Assembly (NCBI GenBank): GCA_963834725.1
Contig: CAWICN010000001.1
Location: 4,588,001 to 4,652,000, forward strand
From: PALSA-693 sp963834725
GTDB lineage: Bacteria; Actinomycetota; Acidimicrobiia; Acidimicrobiales; Palsa-688
DNA: 64,000 nucleotides
Reading direction: 5' to 3'
The translations under genes were made by a program, and so were the position numbers. Position 1 is the stretch's first letter, and each line of letters begins with the position of its first letter. The notes beneath the pieces were generated by a model that was not told where the DNA came from, ran no database searches, and saw only the letters and a program-made list of their open reading frames with translations. Below are positions 21,024-29,848 of the stretch, one piece after another.

Positions 21024-21302
21024 TCACAGATGGTCGTGCGAGCGGCGGTGATTGATCCTACGCCACACAAACGCGGCAACCGCGGCAAGGATGGCAATTC
21101 GCAGGATCCAGCCGGCCAGGTGGAACAGGAAACCCACCGCCCAAAAGGCGACGCTGAGGGCAACGGCGCCGATTACGGCAACTATCACGATCATGACGAT
21201 CAGGCTGAACATGCTGTTCTTGCTGGGGGCGTCGTTCTCCGGCCCGGTGTAAGAACTGTGGCCGGCGGAGCCGCTGCCGTGGCCGAAGTCGTAGTTGGAC
21301 AT
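21024..21302 (-). CDS. small membrane protein, unknown function
   Basis: A 92-residue protein with a Gly/Ser-rich soluble N-terminus (MSNYDFGHGSGSAGHSSYTG), two adjacent hydrophobic helices (about 32-54 and 58-80) and a basic His/Arg tail (RRINHRRSHDHL). ATG 21302 is set by a strong GGAGG four bases upstream. I do not recognise a family. It lies downstream of the LiaFSR-like system on the same strand but is separated from it by a tandem-repeat region, so cotranscription is uncertain. Confidence 0.65.
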   Translation of the reverse strand: MSNYDFGHGSGSAGHSSYTGPENDAPSKNSMFSLIVMIVIVAVIGAVALSVAFWAVGFLFHLAGWILRIAILAAVAAFVWRRINHRRSHDHL

Positions 21303-21442
21303 GATTCCTCCTTCGCCGCAAATGCTACGGCTGGCAGGCCCGCATGCCATCGTCCGCGAGTGCGATTCGCCCTCCACCGAGAGGCGGATTCGGGGCGGGC
21401 GGCCTGTGGGTCTCGCGGCGCAGACAAGGCGACTGGCGCCCA

Positions 21443-21631
21443 GCTCGGGCCGACTGTCCCGTCTCCGGGTGCCTGGGCCGTGGGACGGAGCGCAGCCAGG
21501 TTCCCACCGCCCCGGGCCGGCCGCCCCGTCTCGGGGACGGAGCGCCATCCGGTTCCAACCGGCCCGGGCCGGCCGCCCCGTCTCGGGGACGGAGCGCCAC
21601 CCGGTGGACCAGCCCGGGCCGACTGTCTCTT
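21443..21631. repeat. tandem repeats of about 50-67 bases
   Basis: Four imperfect units each start with CTCGGGCC or CCCGGGCC and contain a CGTCTC...GGGACGGAGCG core. They start near 21444, 21511, 21563 and 21613; the two central ones are 52 bases apart and nearly identical. They fill the gap between the small membrane protein and the response regulator stop. No gene is supported here. Confidence 0.8.
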
Positions 21632-22300
21632 TTAGCGGACGGAGCCGCCGGGTTCAACCAAGCCGTGGTCGTACGCGAGCACGACGGCCTGGATGCGGTC
21701 TCTGACACCGAGCTTGCTGAGGATGTGGTTGACGTGGGTCTTGACCGTCGTCTCGCTGATGTAGAGACGTTCGGCGATCTCCGCGTTGCTCGCGCCCCGC
21801 ACCACCTCGCGCAGCACATCCACCTCGCGCTCGGTGAGATCGGTGAACCGGTCCGGAATCTGGCCTACCGGCGGGGGCTCCGGCCGCCGGGCGAACTCGT
21901 CGAGCAGCCGCTTGGTCATCTTGGGCTCCACCAAGGCGTTACCGGCCTGGGCGGCCCTTATGGCGGCGACCAGGTCTTCGGGTGGCGACGCCTTGAGCAG
22001 GAAACCACTCGCCCCGGCCCGGATGGCGGCGAAGAGGTGCTCGTCGAGGTCGAAGGTGGTCAGTACCACCACCTTCGTGTCGCCCTCCTCGACCAGCCGG
22101 CGACAGGCTTCCACCCCGTCGAGCCGGGGCATCCGGACGTCCATAAGGACCACATCGGGCCGAAGCCGGCGGGCCTCCTCGATGGCCTCGAAACCATCGG
22201 CGGCTTCTCCGACGACCTGGAGGTCGTCCTCGGTCTCGAGTACCAGGCGCAAGCCCCGGCGCACCATCGATTCATCGTCGGCTAGCAGCAGGCGGATCAT
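21632..22300 (-). CDS. NarL/LiaR-type response regulator
   Basis: A 222-residue regulator. The receiver domain (1-120) has the acidic pair in LLLADDES, the phosphoacceptor Asp54 in VVLMDVRMPRLDG, the switch Thr in VVLTTFD and Lys in FLLKASPPEDL. A linker leads to a LuxR HTH (about 155-215): LTEREVDVLREVVRGASNAEIAERLYISETTVKTHV. ATG 22300 is chosen because MIRLLLADDE is the domain start. It is the output partner of the histidine kinase just upstream on the same strand (100 bases apart). Targets are unknown; the divergent penicillin-binding protein gene is a candidate. Confidence 0.92.
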   Translation of the reverse strand: MIRLLLADDESMVRRGLRLVLETEDDLQVVGEAADGFEAIEEARRLRPDVVLMDVRMPRLDGVEACRRLVEEGDTKVVVLTTFDLDEHLFAAIRAGASGFLLKASPPEDLVAAIRAAQAGNALVEPKMTKRLLDEFARRPEPPPVGQIPDRFTDLTEREVDVLREVVRGASNAEIAERLYISETTVKTHVNHILSKLGVRDRIQAVVLAYDHGLVEPGGSVR

Positions 22301-22401
22301 CGCCCACAGTCTCGCCGCTCGCCGCGACCCCGGGTCCGCGATATGGCGCAATCCTCCCACGGCCGTCGGGGGCCAGCCGCCGGAGCGGCTCAGCCGACCG
22401 C

Positions 22402-23301
22402 TCAGGCCGCGCTTATGAGCACGACCGGGATGCTGGCGTGCACCCGCCAGCCCGGTCCGGGGCGACGAGGACCGGCCTCCAGCGTTCCGCCGATCGCGGC
22501 CAGGCGCTCCTGCATCCCGACCAGGCCGTGCCCACCGCCACTTCTGGTGGTCGCGATCGCGGTCCCTGGTCCATCGTCGTCGACGAAGACAGTGATGGCC
22601 GTGGGCGAGTAGATGAGCTGAACGTCAATGGGGCTCTCCCCCGCGTAGCGGACCGCGTTGGTGAGCCCTTCCTGCACCAGCCGGTAGACGATCATCTCCA
22701 CGCTGGCGGGCAGGGCAGGCGGCTCGCCGAGGGTGCTGTACTCGACGGTGCGACCGGTCTGACGAACAGTGTCGATGAGCGACGGGACATCGGAAAGACG
22801 AGGGAGTGGGGTGCGGCCACCCGTGTCTTCGGCGCTGCCGTGGCGGTCGGCCGCGGCCCCGATCGATGCGTCGGCGCCGCGGAGGACGGCCAGCATCCCT
22901 TCTAGCTCGCTGAGAGTCTGGCGCCCGGTTTGCTCGGCCGCCTCCAGCGACTCGGTGGCGGTGTCCGGCTTGGTAACTCCGACCCGCCGGGCAGCAGCGA
23001 TCTGGATAGTCATGAGGCTGACGCCGTGAGCGACGATGTCGTGCAGTTCGCGTGCGATGCGCACGCGCTCCTCGGCCACGGCGAGCTGGGCGCTGCGGTC
23101 CTCCTCAACCTGAAGGCGCCGGGCGCGGTGGAGGAGCAGGCCGGCGCCGAGGGAGATCACGAACAGTGGCCAAAACAGGGCGGCCGTCACCCGAAACACG
23201 CCGGTACTGTCGAGGAGGAAGGCGGCACCGAGCAGCAGGAAAAAGGTGCCGACCGCGACCCGGCCCGTCCGGTATTGGTACGTAGCAACCGCGGTGCTCA
23301 T
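22402..23301 (-). CDS. LiaS/NarX-like sensor histidine kinase
   Basis: A 299-residue membrane kinase. Two helices near the N-terminus (about 16-36 and 42-60) have almost no loop between them, as in intramembrane-sensing kinases. The HisKA_3 motif is ERVRIARELHDIVAHGVSLM (His is the phosphoacceptor). The ATPase domain has the N-box VQEGLTNAVRYA and the G-box DDDGPGTA...GGGHGLVGMQERLAAIGG. With no sizeable sensor domain, it probably relies on the upstream LiaF-like protein, whose stop overlaps this ATG in ATGA (23298-23301). It phosphorylates the response regulator downstream. Confidence 0.9.
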   Translation of the reverse strand: MSTAVATYQYRTGRVAVGTFFLLLGAAFLLDSTGVFRVTAALFWPLFVISLGAGLLLHRARRLQVEEDRSAQLAVAEERVRIARELHDIVAHGVSLMTIQIAAARRVGVTKPDTATESLEAAEQTGRQTLSELEGMLAVLRGADASIGAAADRHGSAEDTGGRTPLPRLSDVPSLIDTVRQTGRTVEYSTLGEPPALPASVEMIVYRLVQEGLTNAVRYAGESPIDVQLIYSPTAITVFVDDDGPGTAIATTRSGGGHGLVGMQERLAAIGGTLEAGPRRPGPGWRVHASIPVVLISAA

Positions 23302-24467
23302 CGGGCGCACCCCGATCCGTCGATCAGGATCCGGCCGAAAGCCTGGCGCACATGCAATGTGATCGTCGGCCCCGGCCCGCTCGCCATGGAGGTTGGCCGC
23401 AGGATGGCTTGGTGGTGGGCTCCAACTCTGTTGCCGACGTCTTTGCCGTTGACGCAGATCTGTCCCGCACCGACTCGAGCGTCCAAGTGGACGGTCGCAT
23501 CGGACGGCAGGTTCACCGACGTGTTGCCGGCGACGCTGACCACCTTGACGGTCCCGGACCGGTTGGCGCCCGACAGGTTCACGACCAGGTTTCCAAACCC
23601 GCCGTGCACCGTGCCTGTTGGCAGCGCGCCGGCCTGAGCTGCCACCGTCTTGTTTCCGAAGGTCACGCTGTCGAGCGCGCCGCCGAGCCCGAACGCGCTC
23701 GACGTCACCACGAGGACCCCGATCAACCCGATGCCCAACCAGACCGGCCAGGCGCGCCGGCTGAGGCTCCAATCGGTGCGACCGGTGACGACGAGCGCGG
23801 CGCCGAGCAGCATGAGCCCGACGGCGACGACCGCCTCGATGGACACATGGAGGATGCCCGTGGCACCAATGAGCCAGGCGACGCCGAACAGCACGGCCAG
23901 GAAGCCCGCGACCGTCGACGCGTCCCAGCGATGTCGGACCGGGGGAAGGGTGGTCCGCTGACGGGGTGGCCGGCTGGGTCTCGGCCCGGCCCACGTCGGC
24001 GCAGCTGCCGGCCGTCCGCCGCCGGATGGACCGGCCCACGGTCGTTCCCTGCCTCGCCCCGACCGTGCCCACGGCGGAGCCGTTGACGGGCCCTGAGATC
24101 GGTTGCCCGAACCCGGCGAGCCGTCTGACCCGGCCCCCATGTCGCCGGCTGGCGGCCCCCACCACTCCTTGCCCCATCTCTCGGGGCCCCATCTCCCGGG
24201 GCCCCATCTCCCGGGGCCCCATCTCCCGGGACTGCAGCCCCACGGGCCCCAACAGTCTCGCCACCGGACATGCTGCCTCGACCAACCGGTGCGCACGTTG
24301 CGCCGAGTCTCGTCGGTCAGTCCCCGAAGCCCGTGGCGGACGGCTCGGCCGGGCGGATAGCCGCCCCTGATCGCCTCGTCGACTGCCTCGCGGAAGTCGC
24401 GTCCGAGCGAACGCGCCAGAGCACCGATGTCCTCCGCCACCTTCCGGAACTCGTCGTCTCTGGCCAC
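23298..24467 (-). CDS. LiaF-like membrane protein with Trp/Gly/Pro repeats
   Basis: A 389-residue protein. Residues 1-60 are a charged helical domain (RKVAEDIGALARSLGRDFREAVDEA). Next comes a tandem run of GRWGP-type pentapeptides, encoded by 15-base direct repeats, in a Gly/Pro/Arg-rich linker to about 175. Three to four transmembrane helices follow (STVAGFLAVLFGVAWLIGATG; IEAVVAVGLMLLGAALVV; WLGIGLIGVLVVTSSAFG). The C-terminal domain of about 130 residues (GTVHGGFGNLVVNLSGANRSG...VHLDARVGAGQICV) is a beta-rich LiaF/DUF4097-like sensor. LiaF proteins repress LiaS until envelope stress occurs. It is the first gene of the coupled LiaF-LiaS-LiaR-like set. Confidence 0.75.
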   Translation of the reverse strand: MARDDEFRKVAEDIGALARSLGRDFREAVDEAIRGGYPPGRAVRHGLRGLTDETRRNVRTGWSRQHVRWRDCWGPWGCSPGRWGPGRWGPGRWGPERWGKEWWGPPAGDMGAGSDGSPGSGNRSQGPSTAPPWARSGRGRERPWAGPSGGGRPAAAPTWAGPRPSRPPRQRTTLPPVRHRWDASTVAGFLAVLFGVAWLIGATGILHVSIEAVVAVGLMLLGAALVVTGRTDWSLSRRAWPVWLGIGLIGVLVVTSSAFGLGGALDSVTFGNKTVAAQAGALPTGTVHGGFGNLVVNLSGANRSGTVKVVSVAGNTSVNLPSDATVHLDARVGAGQICVNGKDVGNRVGAHHQAILRPTSMASGPGPTITLHVRQAFGRILIDGSGCAR

Positions 24468-24602
24468 ATGGTGAGGTTACGGCGTACCGCCGCCGAGGGT
24501 CATCCATCCGCGGGTGGAATCGGGTCTCCTTCGCCGGGCTGATCCTTGGCGAGCGCCCGACCGCGCCGCCTCACACTCGCGGCCGTGTGCGAAGGTGTCC
24601 GG

Positions 24603-26513
24603 ATGTCGCTCGGGCAGGTTTCGGGCCGCGCCCGGCGGGTGGTGGCGGTGGGGGTGTCGGTCCTGGCCGGGGCATCGTTGCTTTGCGCATGCGGCGACCA
24701 GGCCGCGAGTCCGCAAACGACCGCCGCCATGTTCATGCACTCCTGGAACCAGAACGACTGGCCGGCCATGCGTCAGTACGTCGACCGGCCCGCGCCGGAT
24801 TTCGCCACGACCGGCCCCGCGATCACCGCCGGCCTGGGGGCGTCGGGCGCTACCCACCGACTCGGGATCGTCACCAGGAAAGGATCTACCGCGACCGCTG
24901 CCGTGGCGTCTCAATACATGCTGCCCGGTGTCGGCGCCTTCACCGTCAACACGACCCTCGACCTCGCGAAGCGGTCCGGGCGATGGCTGGTCCAGTGGTC
25001 CCCCTCGGCCGTCGATCCGGCCTTGCGTGCGGGCGACCGTTTGGTGCTCACCCGGACGTGGGCACCCCGCGCGCCGATCCTCGGCAGTCGCGGCGCGTCG
25101 CTCACCATCGAGACGCCGGTGGTGACGGTGGGCATCGAGGGGAGCCGGGTCAAAAATCCGGCCGAAGTGTCGGCCGCCCTGACGGCGGCTGGCGCGACCG
25201 CGGACGAGGTGCGCTCGGCGTTCAACGCCGCCGCCGCCCACCCGAGCTATTTCGAACCGGTGTTCACTCTGAGCGAGGCCCGCTTCGAGCAGCTCGGCGG
25301 GCGGAGCAGCGCCCTGTATCGAATCGCTGGCACCGAGTTCCAGACCACGGCGGACCGCACGGCAGTCACCCCGGGTCTGGCGGCCCACCTGGTCGGCACG
25401 GTCGGACCGGTCACCGCTCAGGAACTACAGCGGCTGGCGTCGGCCTACAACTCGACCAGCGTGGTTGGTCAAACCGGTCTCGAGGCCGCCGACCAGACGC
25501 AGCTGGCCGGGCAACCCGGGGGCACCGTTACCGCGGTCGACGCCAAAGGAAAAATGGGCGCCACCATGGCCGTCTTTCCTCCGAAGCCCGGGACGGCTAT
25601 CCAAACGAGCATCGATCCAGCCGTTCAGGAGGCCGCTGAAGCCGCTCTCGCGCCGGTTTCGCAGCATGCCGCGCTGGTGGCCGTGCGTGCGTCCACCGGT
25701 CAGGTGCTCGCCTCCGTGAGCGTGCCTGAAGGGGACCAGTTCGACCAGGCGCTGGACGGAGAGTTCCCGCCGGGATCGACGTTCAAAGTGATTACGGCTA
25801 CGGCCCTGATCGAGAAAGGCTTGTCGCCGTCGTCGCCGGCCACCTGTCCGCCGTCCTTGACCGTCGACGGCGAACAATTCCACAACGCGGAGGGCGATGC
25901 GCCGACAAGCACCGTACAGGGCGCCTTCGCCGAATCCTGCAACACCGCCTTCATCAACCTGGCCACCACCAACCTCCAGCCGGGCAGCCTCCCCGCGGCG
26001 GCGGCAACTTATGGCATCGGCAGCGCACCACATATGGGTCTGGCCGCGTTTGGCGGGAGCGTGCCGACCCCTGGCGGCGCGGTCGGGCTGGCCCAAACGG
26101 CCATCGGCCAGGGGGAGGTAGTGGTCTCCCCGCTCGACCTGGCCATGGTCGGGGCGGCGGTCGACACCGGCGTGGCCCGGGCCCCCAGGCTGGTGGCCGG
26201 GGCGGCTGACGATACCGCTCCTGGTCGCCCCCTTCCGCCCGCGGTCACATCCGGTTTGCAGCAGATGATGGCTCAGGTGGTAGCGAACGGTACGGCGGCC
26301 GGCGTCGGCCTTCCCGCGGGGACCCATGCCAAGAGCGGCACCGCGGAGTACGCCACCGGCACCCCTCAGCCCACCGATGCCTGGCTCATCGGATACCGGG
26401 GTGATATCGCCTTCGCCATGGTGCTGCAGGGCACCGGCAATGGTGGTCCTACCGACGGGCCGGTCGTCGCCCGCTTTCTCGACGCGGTGGGATCCGGAGC
26501 CTACGGCGGTTGA
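24603..26513 (+). CDS. penicillin-binding transpeptidase lipoprotein with MecA_N domain
   Basis: About 636 residues. The signal (ARRVVAVGVSVLAGASLLCAC) ends in the lipobox LLCAC. An NTF2-like MecA_N domain (FMHSWNQNDWPAMRQYVDRP...) is followed by a PBP dimerisation region and the transpeptidase domain with Ser392 in GSTFK, SCN at 445-447 and KSGTAE at 577-582. All three catalytic motifs are intact, so it should acylate and cross-link peptidoglycan; the architecture is like PbpA/PBP2a class B enzymes. ATG 24603 gives a normal signal; the frame opens at 24546. It is divergent from the LiaFSR-like operon, with 135 bases shared, which suggests control by that envelope-stress system. Confidence 0.92.
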   Translation: MSLGQVSGRARRVVAVGVSVLAGASLLCACGDQAASPQTTAAMFMHSWNQNDWPAMRQYVDRPAPDFATTGPAITAGLGASGATHRLGIVTRKGSTATAAVASQYMLPGVGAFTVNTTLDLAKRSGRWLVQWSPSAVDPALRAGDRLVLTRTWAPRAPILGSRGASLTIETPVVTVGIEGSRVKNPAEVSAALTAAGATADEVRSAFNAAAAHPSYFEPVFTLSEARFEQLGGRSSALYRIAGTEFQTTADRTAVTPGLAAHLVGTVGPVTAQELQRLASAYNSTSVVGQTGLEAADQTQLAGQPGGTVTAVDAKGKMGATMAVFPPKPGTAIQTSIDPAVQEAAEAALAPVSQHAALVAVRASTGQVLASVSVPEGDQFDQALDGEFPPGSTFKVITATALIEKGLSPSSPATCPPSLTVDGEQFHNAEGDAPTSTVQGAFAESCNTAFINLATTNLQPGSLPAAAATYGIGSAPHMGLAAFGGSVPTPGGAVGLAQTAIGQGEVVVSPLDLAMVGAAVDTGVARAPRLVAGAADDTAPGRPLPPAVTSGLQQMMAQVVANGTAAGVGLPAGTHAKSGTAEYATGTPQPTDAWLIGYRGDIAFAMVLQGTGNGGPTDGPVVARFLDAVGSGAYGG

Positions 26514-26658
26514 AGGAGAGGGCAGGGCGGCGCGGTGGCGTGGGTACGGGGCGCCGGCGCCGGCGGAGAGCGGGGGGCGGCCGGCTGTCCGGGCTCGCCT
26601 AACCTTCGCCAGCAGCCCGGCCGGCCACGCCGGGGCTGTGTCTGATCAGGCCCCGCTT

Positions 26659-26737
26659 TTTTCTGTAGCACCTGCCCCTTCAGTTGGGCACAGTTCGCTG
26701 CAGAAAATCTCGAAAGGGCACAGTTCGCTACAGAAAA
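26659..26737. repeat. second cluster of TTTTCTGNAGCGAACTG repeats
   Basis: One forward core copy lies at 26659-26670 (TTTTCTGTAGCA), and two inverted full copies at 26691-26707 and 26721-26737 (CAGTTCGCTNCAGAAAA), exactly 30 bases apart. The motif matches the cluster at 6254-6343. It lies within the gene-poor 26514-26837, where I find no other feature. Confidence 0.7.
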
Positions 26738-26837
26738 TCCAAACGTCAAAGGACGAGAGCGGCGCCGGCGCGAGGCCCGCACGGCGCCGGGTGCAACGAC
26801 CGCGCTTTCCAGGCTCACCCGCCACGGAGAGGGTGTC

Positions 26838-27082
26838 GTAGGGGGGATAAAGACCAGGTCATAGAGGAGGAAGCCCGTGCCGGCCGCGGCGATCCCCGCG
26901 GCCAAGCCACCGATCGCCACGCTGATCACGACCGGAATGACGAGGACAAGGGCGGGGGTGGCGACGCTCAAATGGCTGCGCAGCGGGAACATGACGGCCG
27001 TGAGGGCAAGCGCCGGCGCCACCGCGCCCACCCCACCCCGGTCCCCGCCTGGCGAAAGAGAGTCTCTCCTGTGCTGGTCCAT
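26838..27082 (-). pseudogene. truncated DUF4118-type membrane domain
   Basis: From 27082 the minus strand reads through three hydrophobic helices (VAPALALTAVMFPLR, LVLVIPVVISVAIGGLAAG, IAAAGTGFLLYDLVFIPP), matching the DUF4118 sensor module of KdpD-like kinases. Similarity stops at FIPP, where intact proteins continue with a YGTLTV-type segment. The frame then runs on to 26501 through Arg-rich repeat-derived sequence that contains the TTTTCTGNAGCG motif. It begins seven bases after the flavoenzyme stop on the same strand. Most likely a 3'-truncated gene remnant. Confidence 0.5.
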
Positions 27083-27089
27083 CCGCGCC

Positions 27090-28616
27090 TCAGTTTTGGT
27101 CCGTCGCGAGGGCCGGCACCCGCACGTCCTGTCCAGGTCCGGCCGGCGAAGGGGTTCGACCGTCGGGTTCCAGACCCGAGAAAGACAGGCGGGTGTCCAG
27201 GCCGCGAAACCTGGCGGCGAGCAGATCGAGGATGTAGTTCTGCCGGAGCCGCCACGGTTGCTTCGCCCCCTGCTTCGGGAGCCGATCGGCCGCCCGGGCG
27301 ATGTAGCCGGAACTGAGGTCGAGCAGCGGGCGGGCCGGCTCAGCGCGCCCGTCCACCTGGGGGACGGCCCGGACGTGGCCCATCCGGTCCATCTTGCGCA
27401 GGAGCCGGCACACCGACTCCGAGGTGAGATCGGCGCGCAACGTCCACGAGGCGTTGGTGTAGCCGAGGCAGACGGCCAAATTGGGCAGGCCGCTCAGCAT
27501 GAAACCTCGATAGATGACGGTCTGGCCGGGATCCACCTCGGACCCGTCGACGGCAAGACGGATGCCGCCGCACGGGACAAGCTCGAGACCCGTGGCGGCC
27601 ACGATGAGGTCCGCGGCGAGCACGCGGCCGGAGGCAAGGCGAATCCCCTCGGGGATGAACGCCTCGATCTCATCGGTGACGAGCGCCAGCCGTCCCGAAC
27701 GCATGGCCTCGAACAGGTCCCCGTCCGCGGTGACGCACATTCGCTGGTCCCAGGGCCGGTACCTGGGGCTGAAATCCGGATCGAGCTGGTAGCCCGCCGG
27801 CAGTTGTCGAGCCACGCCGGCGCGCAGCAACCGGGTGGCCGTCCGGGGCCGGCGCCGGCACAGCTGGTAGACCGCCGTCCCCAGCAGCACGTTCTTCCAG
27901 CGCAGCACGCGGTAGGCCGCGTGGGGTGGGAGGGCCTTGCTGACCATCCCGGCCAGCGGGTCAACGCTCGGTACCGCGAGGACGTATGAGGGCGAGCGCT
28001 GCAGCACCGTCACCCCGGTTGCGGCCGACGCCAGGGCCGGGGCCAGCGTCACCGCCGTCGCGCCGCTGCCAATCACGACCACCCGCTGGCCCTGGCAGGA
28101 AAGCGATTCTGGCCAGTGCTGGGGGAGGACGATCTGACCCTTGAAGGTGTCGGCGCCGGGAAAGTCCGGCAGGTAGCCGCCCTCGTAGCTGTAGTAGCCA
28201 GTGCACAGGTACAAAAAGCCGGCGGTGTAGCGGACCGCCTGGTGGTCCTCGCCGGCTACGGCTTCGACGGTCCAGTGGTTGGCGTCCGAGGACCACGATG
28301 CCGCGGTCACACGGTGGTCGTAGCGGATGCGCCGGTCGACGCCGAACTCCTCCGCAGTCGAGCGGAGGTACCGCAGAATCGACGCTCCATCGGCGATCGC
28401 CCGCTGCCCGTCCCAGGGCCGAAAGGGATAACTGAGCGTGAACATGTCGCTGTCGGACCGCACGCCCGGATAGCGGAACAGATCCCACGTCCCCCCCATC
28501 GATCCCCGACCCTCGAGGACGAGCACGCGCTTGCCCGGGCACATGGTCATCAGACGGACGGCGGCGCCGATACCGGACAACCCCGCGCCCACGACGATGA
28601 CGTGGAAATGCTCCAT
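27090..28616 (-). CDS. flavin-containing monooxygenase, EthA-like Baeyer-Villiger type
   Basis: A 508-residue FAD/NADPH enzyme. The FAD Rossmann motif is VVGAGLSGIGAA (about 8-19), followed by GGTWDLFRYPGVRSDSDM, the substrate-side loop typical of BVMOs. The NADPH Rossmann motif is VVVIGSGATAVTLA. The BVMO fingerprint region reads FKGQIVLPQHWPE, where Leu replaces the first fingerprint His, although the QHWPE part is as in EthA. Such enzymes insert oxygen next to a ketone or oxidise S/N atoms. ATG 28616 is the domain start. The truncated DUF4118 remnant follows after seven bases. Confidence 0.88.
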   Translation of the reverse strand: MEHFHVIVVGAGLSGIGAAVRLMTMCPGKRVLVLEGRGSMGGTWDLFRYPGVRSDSDMFTLSYPFRPWDGQRAIADGASILRYLRSTAEEFGVDRRIRYDHRVTAASWSSDANHWTVEAVAGEDHQAVRYTAGFLYLCTGYYSYEGGYLPDFPGADTFKGQIVLPQHWPESLSCQGQRVVVIGSGATAVTLAPALASAATGVTVLQRSPSYVLAVPSVDPLAGMVSKALPPHAAYRVLRWKNVLLGTAVYQLCRRRPRTATRLLRAGVARQLPAGYQLDPDFSPRYRPWDQRMCVTADGDLFEAMRSGRLALVTDEIEAFIPEGIRLASGRVLAADLIVAATGLELVPCGGIRLAVDGSEVDPGQTVIYRGFMLSGLPNLAVCLGYTNASWTLRADLTSESVCRLLRKMDRMGHVRAVPQVDGRAEPARPLLDLSSGYIARAADRLPKQGAKQPWRLRQNYILDLLAARFRGLDTRLSFSGLEPDGRTPSPAGPGQDVRVPALATDQN

Positions 28617-28701
28617 GTGCTCCTGCTGCGGGCTTTGTGTGACACCGGCAGGCTACCCCCGGACCTCCAGATCTCAACTGCATTGATGATTCCTAATACA
28701 G

Positions 28702-28713
28702 CACCAAATGGTG
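28702..28713. promoter_or_regulatory. near-palindrome in divergent promoter region
   Basis: CACCA (28702-28706) and TGGTG (28709-28713) form a 5-base inverted repeat around AA. It lies between the divergent flavoenzyme and PAC2 genes, 86 bases before the former's ATG. It may be an operator; no regulator gene is adjacent. Confidence 0.25.
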
Positions 28714-28914
28714 AGGTCCGGTCAGTCGGAGGGGAAAGAGATTCCGACCACCCAGGATCACCGCGCTGGCCTGGCCGCGGCGGGGTGGCAGCCCCCCGGC
28801 ACGGACACGATGGGACGGCCGCAGTACCCTCTGGTTGTCGGCATCGCTTCCGGGCCGGGCCCGCCGATCCGGGTAGTCGGTGATCGGCCGCGTGCCGGGG
28901 GTAGCCTGTTGTCG

Positions 28915-29781
28915 ATGAACGACTTGCGATGGGAAAGCCGGCCGAAGTTGCGGGCGCCGATGATGGTCGCTGCGTTCGAGGGATGGACGGACGCCGGAGG
29001 CGCAGCGTCAGGCGCAGCCTCCTACCTCTCGGGGAGGTGGAAGGCCCGGAAGTTCGCCGATATCGACGCCGAGGACTTCTACGACTTCACGGCGCTGCGA
29101 CCCCAGGTGCGGTTGCGCGGTGACATGTCTCGGGAGATTGTGTGGCCGGTCAATCGTTTCCTCGCCGCCTCGATCCCCGGTCCCCACGACCTGGTGATCA
29201 TGGTCGGCGTGGAGCCGCACATGCGGTGGCGGACCTTCTCCGAGTGCGTGACCACGGTAGCCACCGAACTACAGGTCGAAGCGGTCTTCACCCTCGGCGC
29301 CATGCTCGCCGACGTCGCCCACACCCGTCCGGTTCCGGTGCGGACCTCCACGGCCGATCCCCGCCTGGCCGAGCGTATGGGCTTGCGACGCCCGCAATAC
29401 CAGGGCCCCACCGGCATCGTCGGTGTGCTTCAGGACGCCTTCGCCCAGGTCTCGATCCCCGTGGGATCGCTCATGGCTCAGGTGCCGCATTACATCCCTG
29501 GAATGCCGTCGCCGAAGGCGACGCTCGCAGTGGTCCGGCGGGTGTGCGAGCTCCTCGCCACCGAGGTGCCGACGTCGGACCTGGAGAAGGCGGCGGCAAC
29601 CTATGAACACCAGGTGGATGAGGTGGTTGCAGGTGAGGACGAGATCGCCGGGTATGTCCGAGAACTCGAGCGGCGCGCTGATCAGGCCCAAGAGGTCACA
29701 CAGTTTGACGACCTGCCTTCTGGCGATACCCTCGCCGCTCAGCTCGAGCAGTTCCTGCGCGACCAGGGCCATCAGTCGTAG
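28915..29781 (+). CDS. PAC2 family protein
   Basis: A 288-residue protein of the PAC2 (proteasome assembly chaperone 2-like) family: MMVAAFEGWTDAGGAASGAASYL at residues 16-38, then PGPHDLVIMVGVEPHMRWRTF, LGAMLADVAHTRPVPV and VPHYIPGMPSPKATLAVVRR. A coiled-coil-like tail follows (YVRELERRADQAQEV). These proteins are widespread in actinobacteria, where some species carry proteasomes, but their role in bacteria is not settled. ATG 28915 is chosen by homology; the frame is open to 28708. No proteasome genes are in the window. Confidence 0.85.
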   Translation: MNDLRWESRPKLRAPMMVAAFEGWTDAGGAASGAASYLSGRWKARKFADIDAEDFYDFTALRPQVRLRGDMSREIVWPVNRFLAASIPGPHDLVIMVGVEPHMRWRTFSECVTTVATELQVEAVFTLGAMLADVAHTRPVPVRTSTADPRLAERMGLRRPQYQGPTGIVGVLQDAFAQVSIPVGSLMAQVPHYIPGMPSPKATLAVVRRVCELLATEVPTSDLEKAAATYEHQVDEVVAGEDEIAGYVRELERRADQAQEVTQFDDLPSGDTLAAQLEQFLRDQGHQS

Positions 29782-29848
29782 GCTTTCCCGTTCGCAGGGG
29801 GGCCTATCGCCGGCGCCGAGCGAGCGTCGGGCGTAGTCCGCGTCCGTC

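Noticed and set aside
22402..24507. Single 701-codon minus-strand protein covering both the kinase and LiaF-like region
   Set aside because: Upstream of 23301 that frame is antisense-like low-complexity sequence; the LiaF-like protein in another frame, overlapping by ATGA, explains the region.
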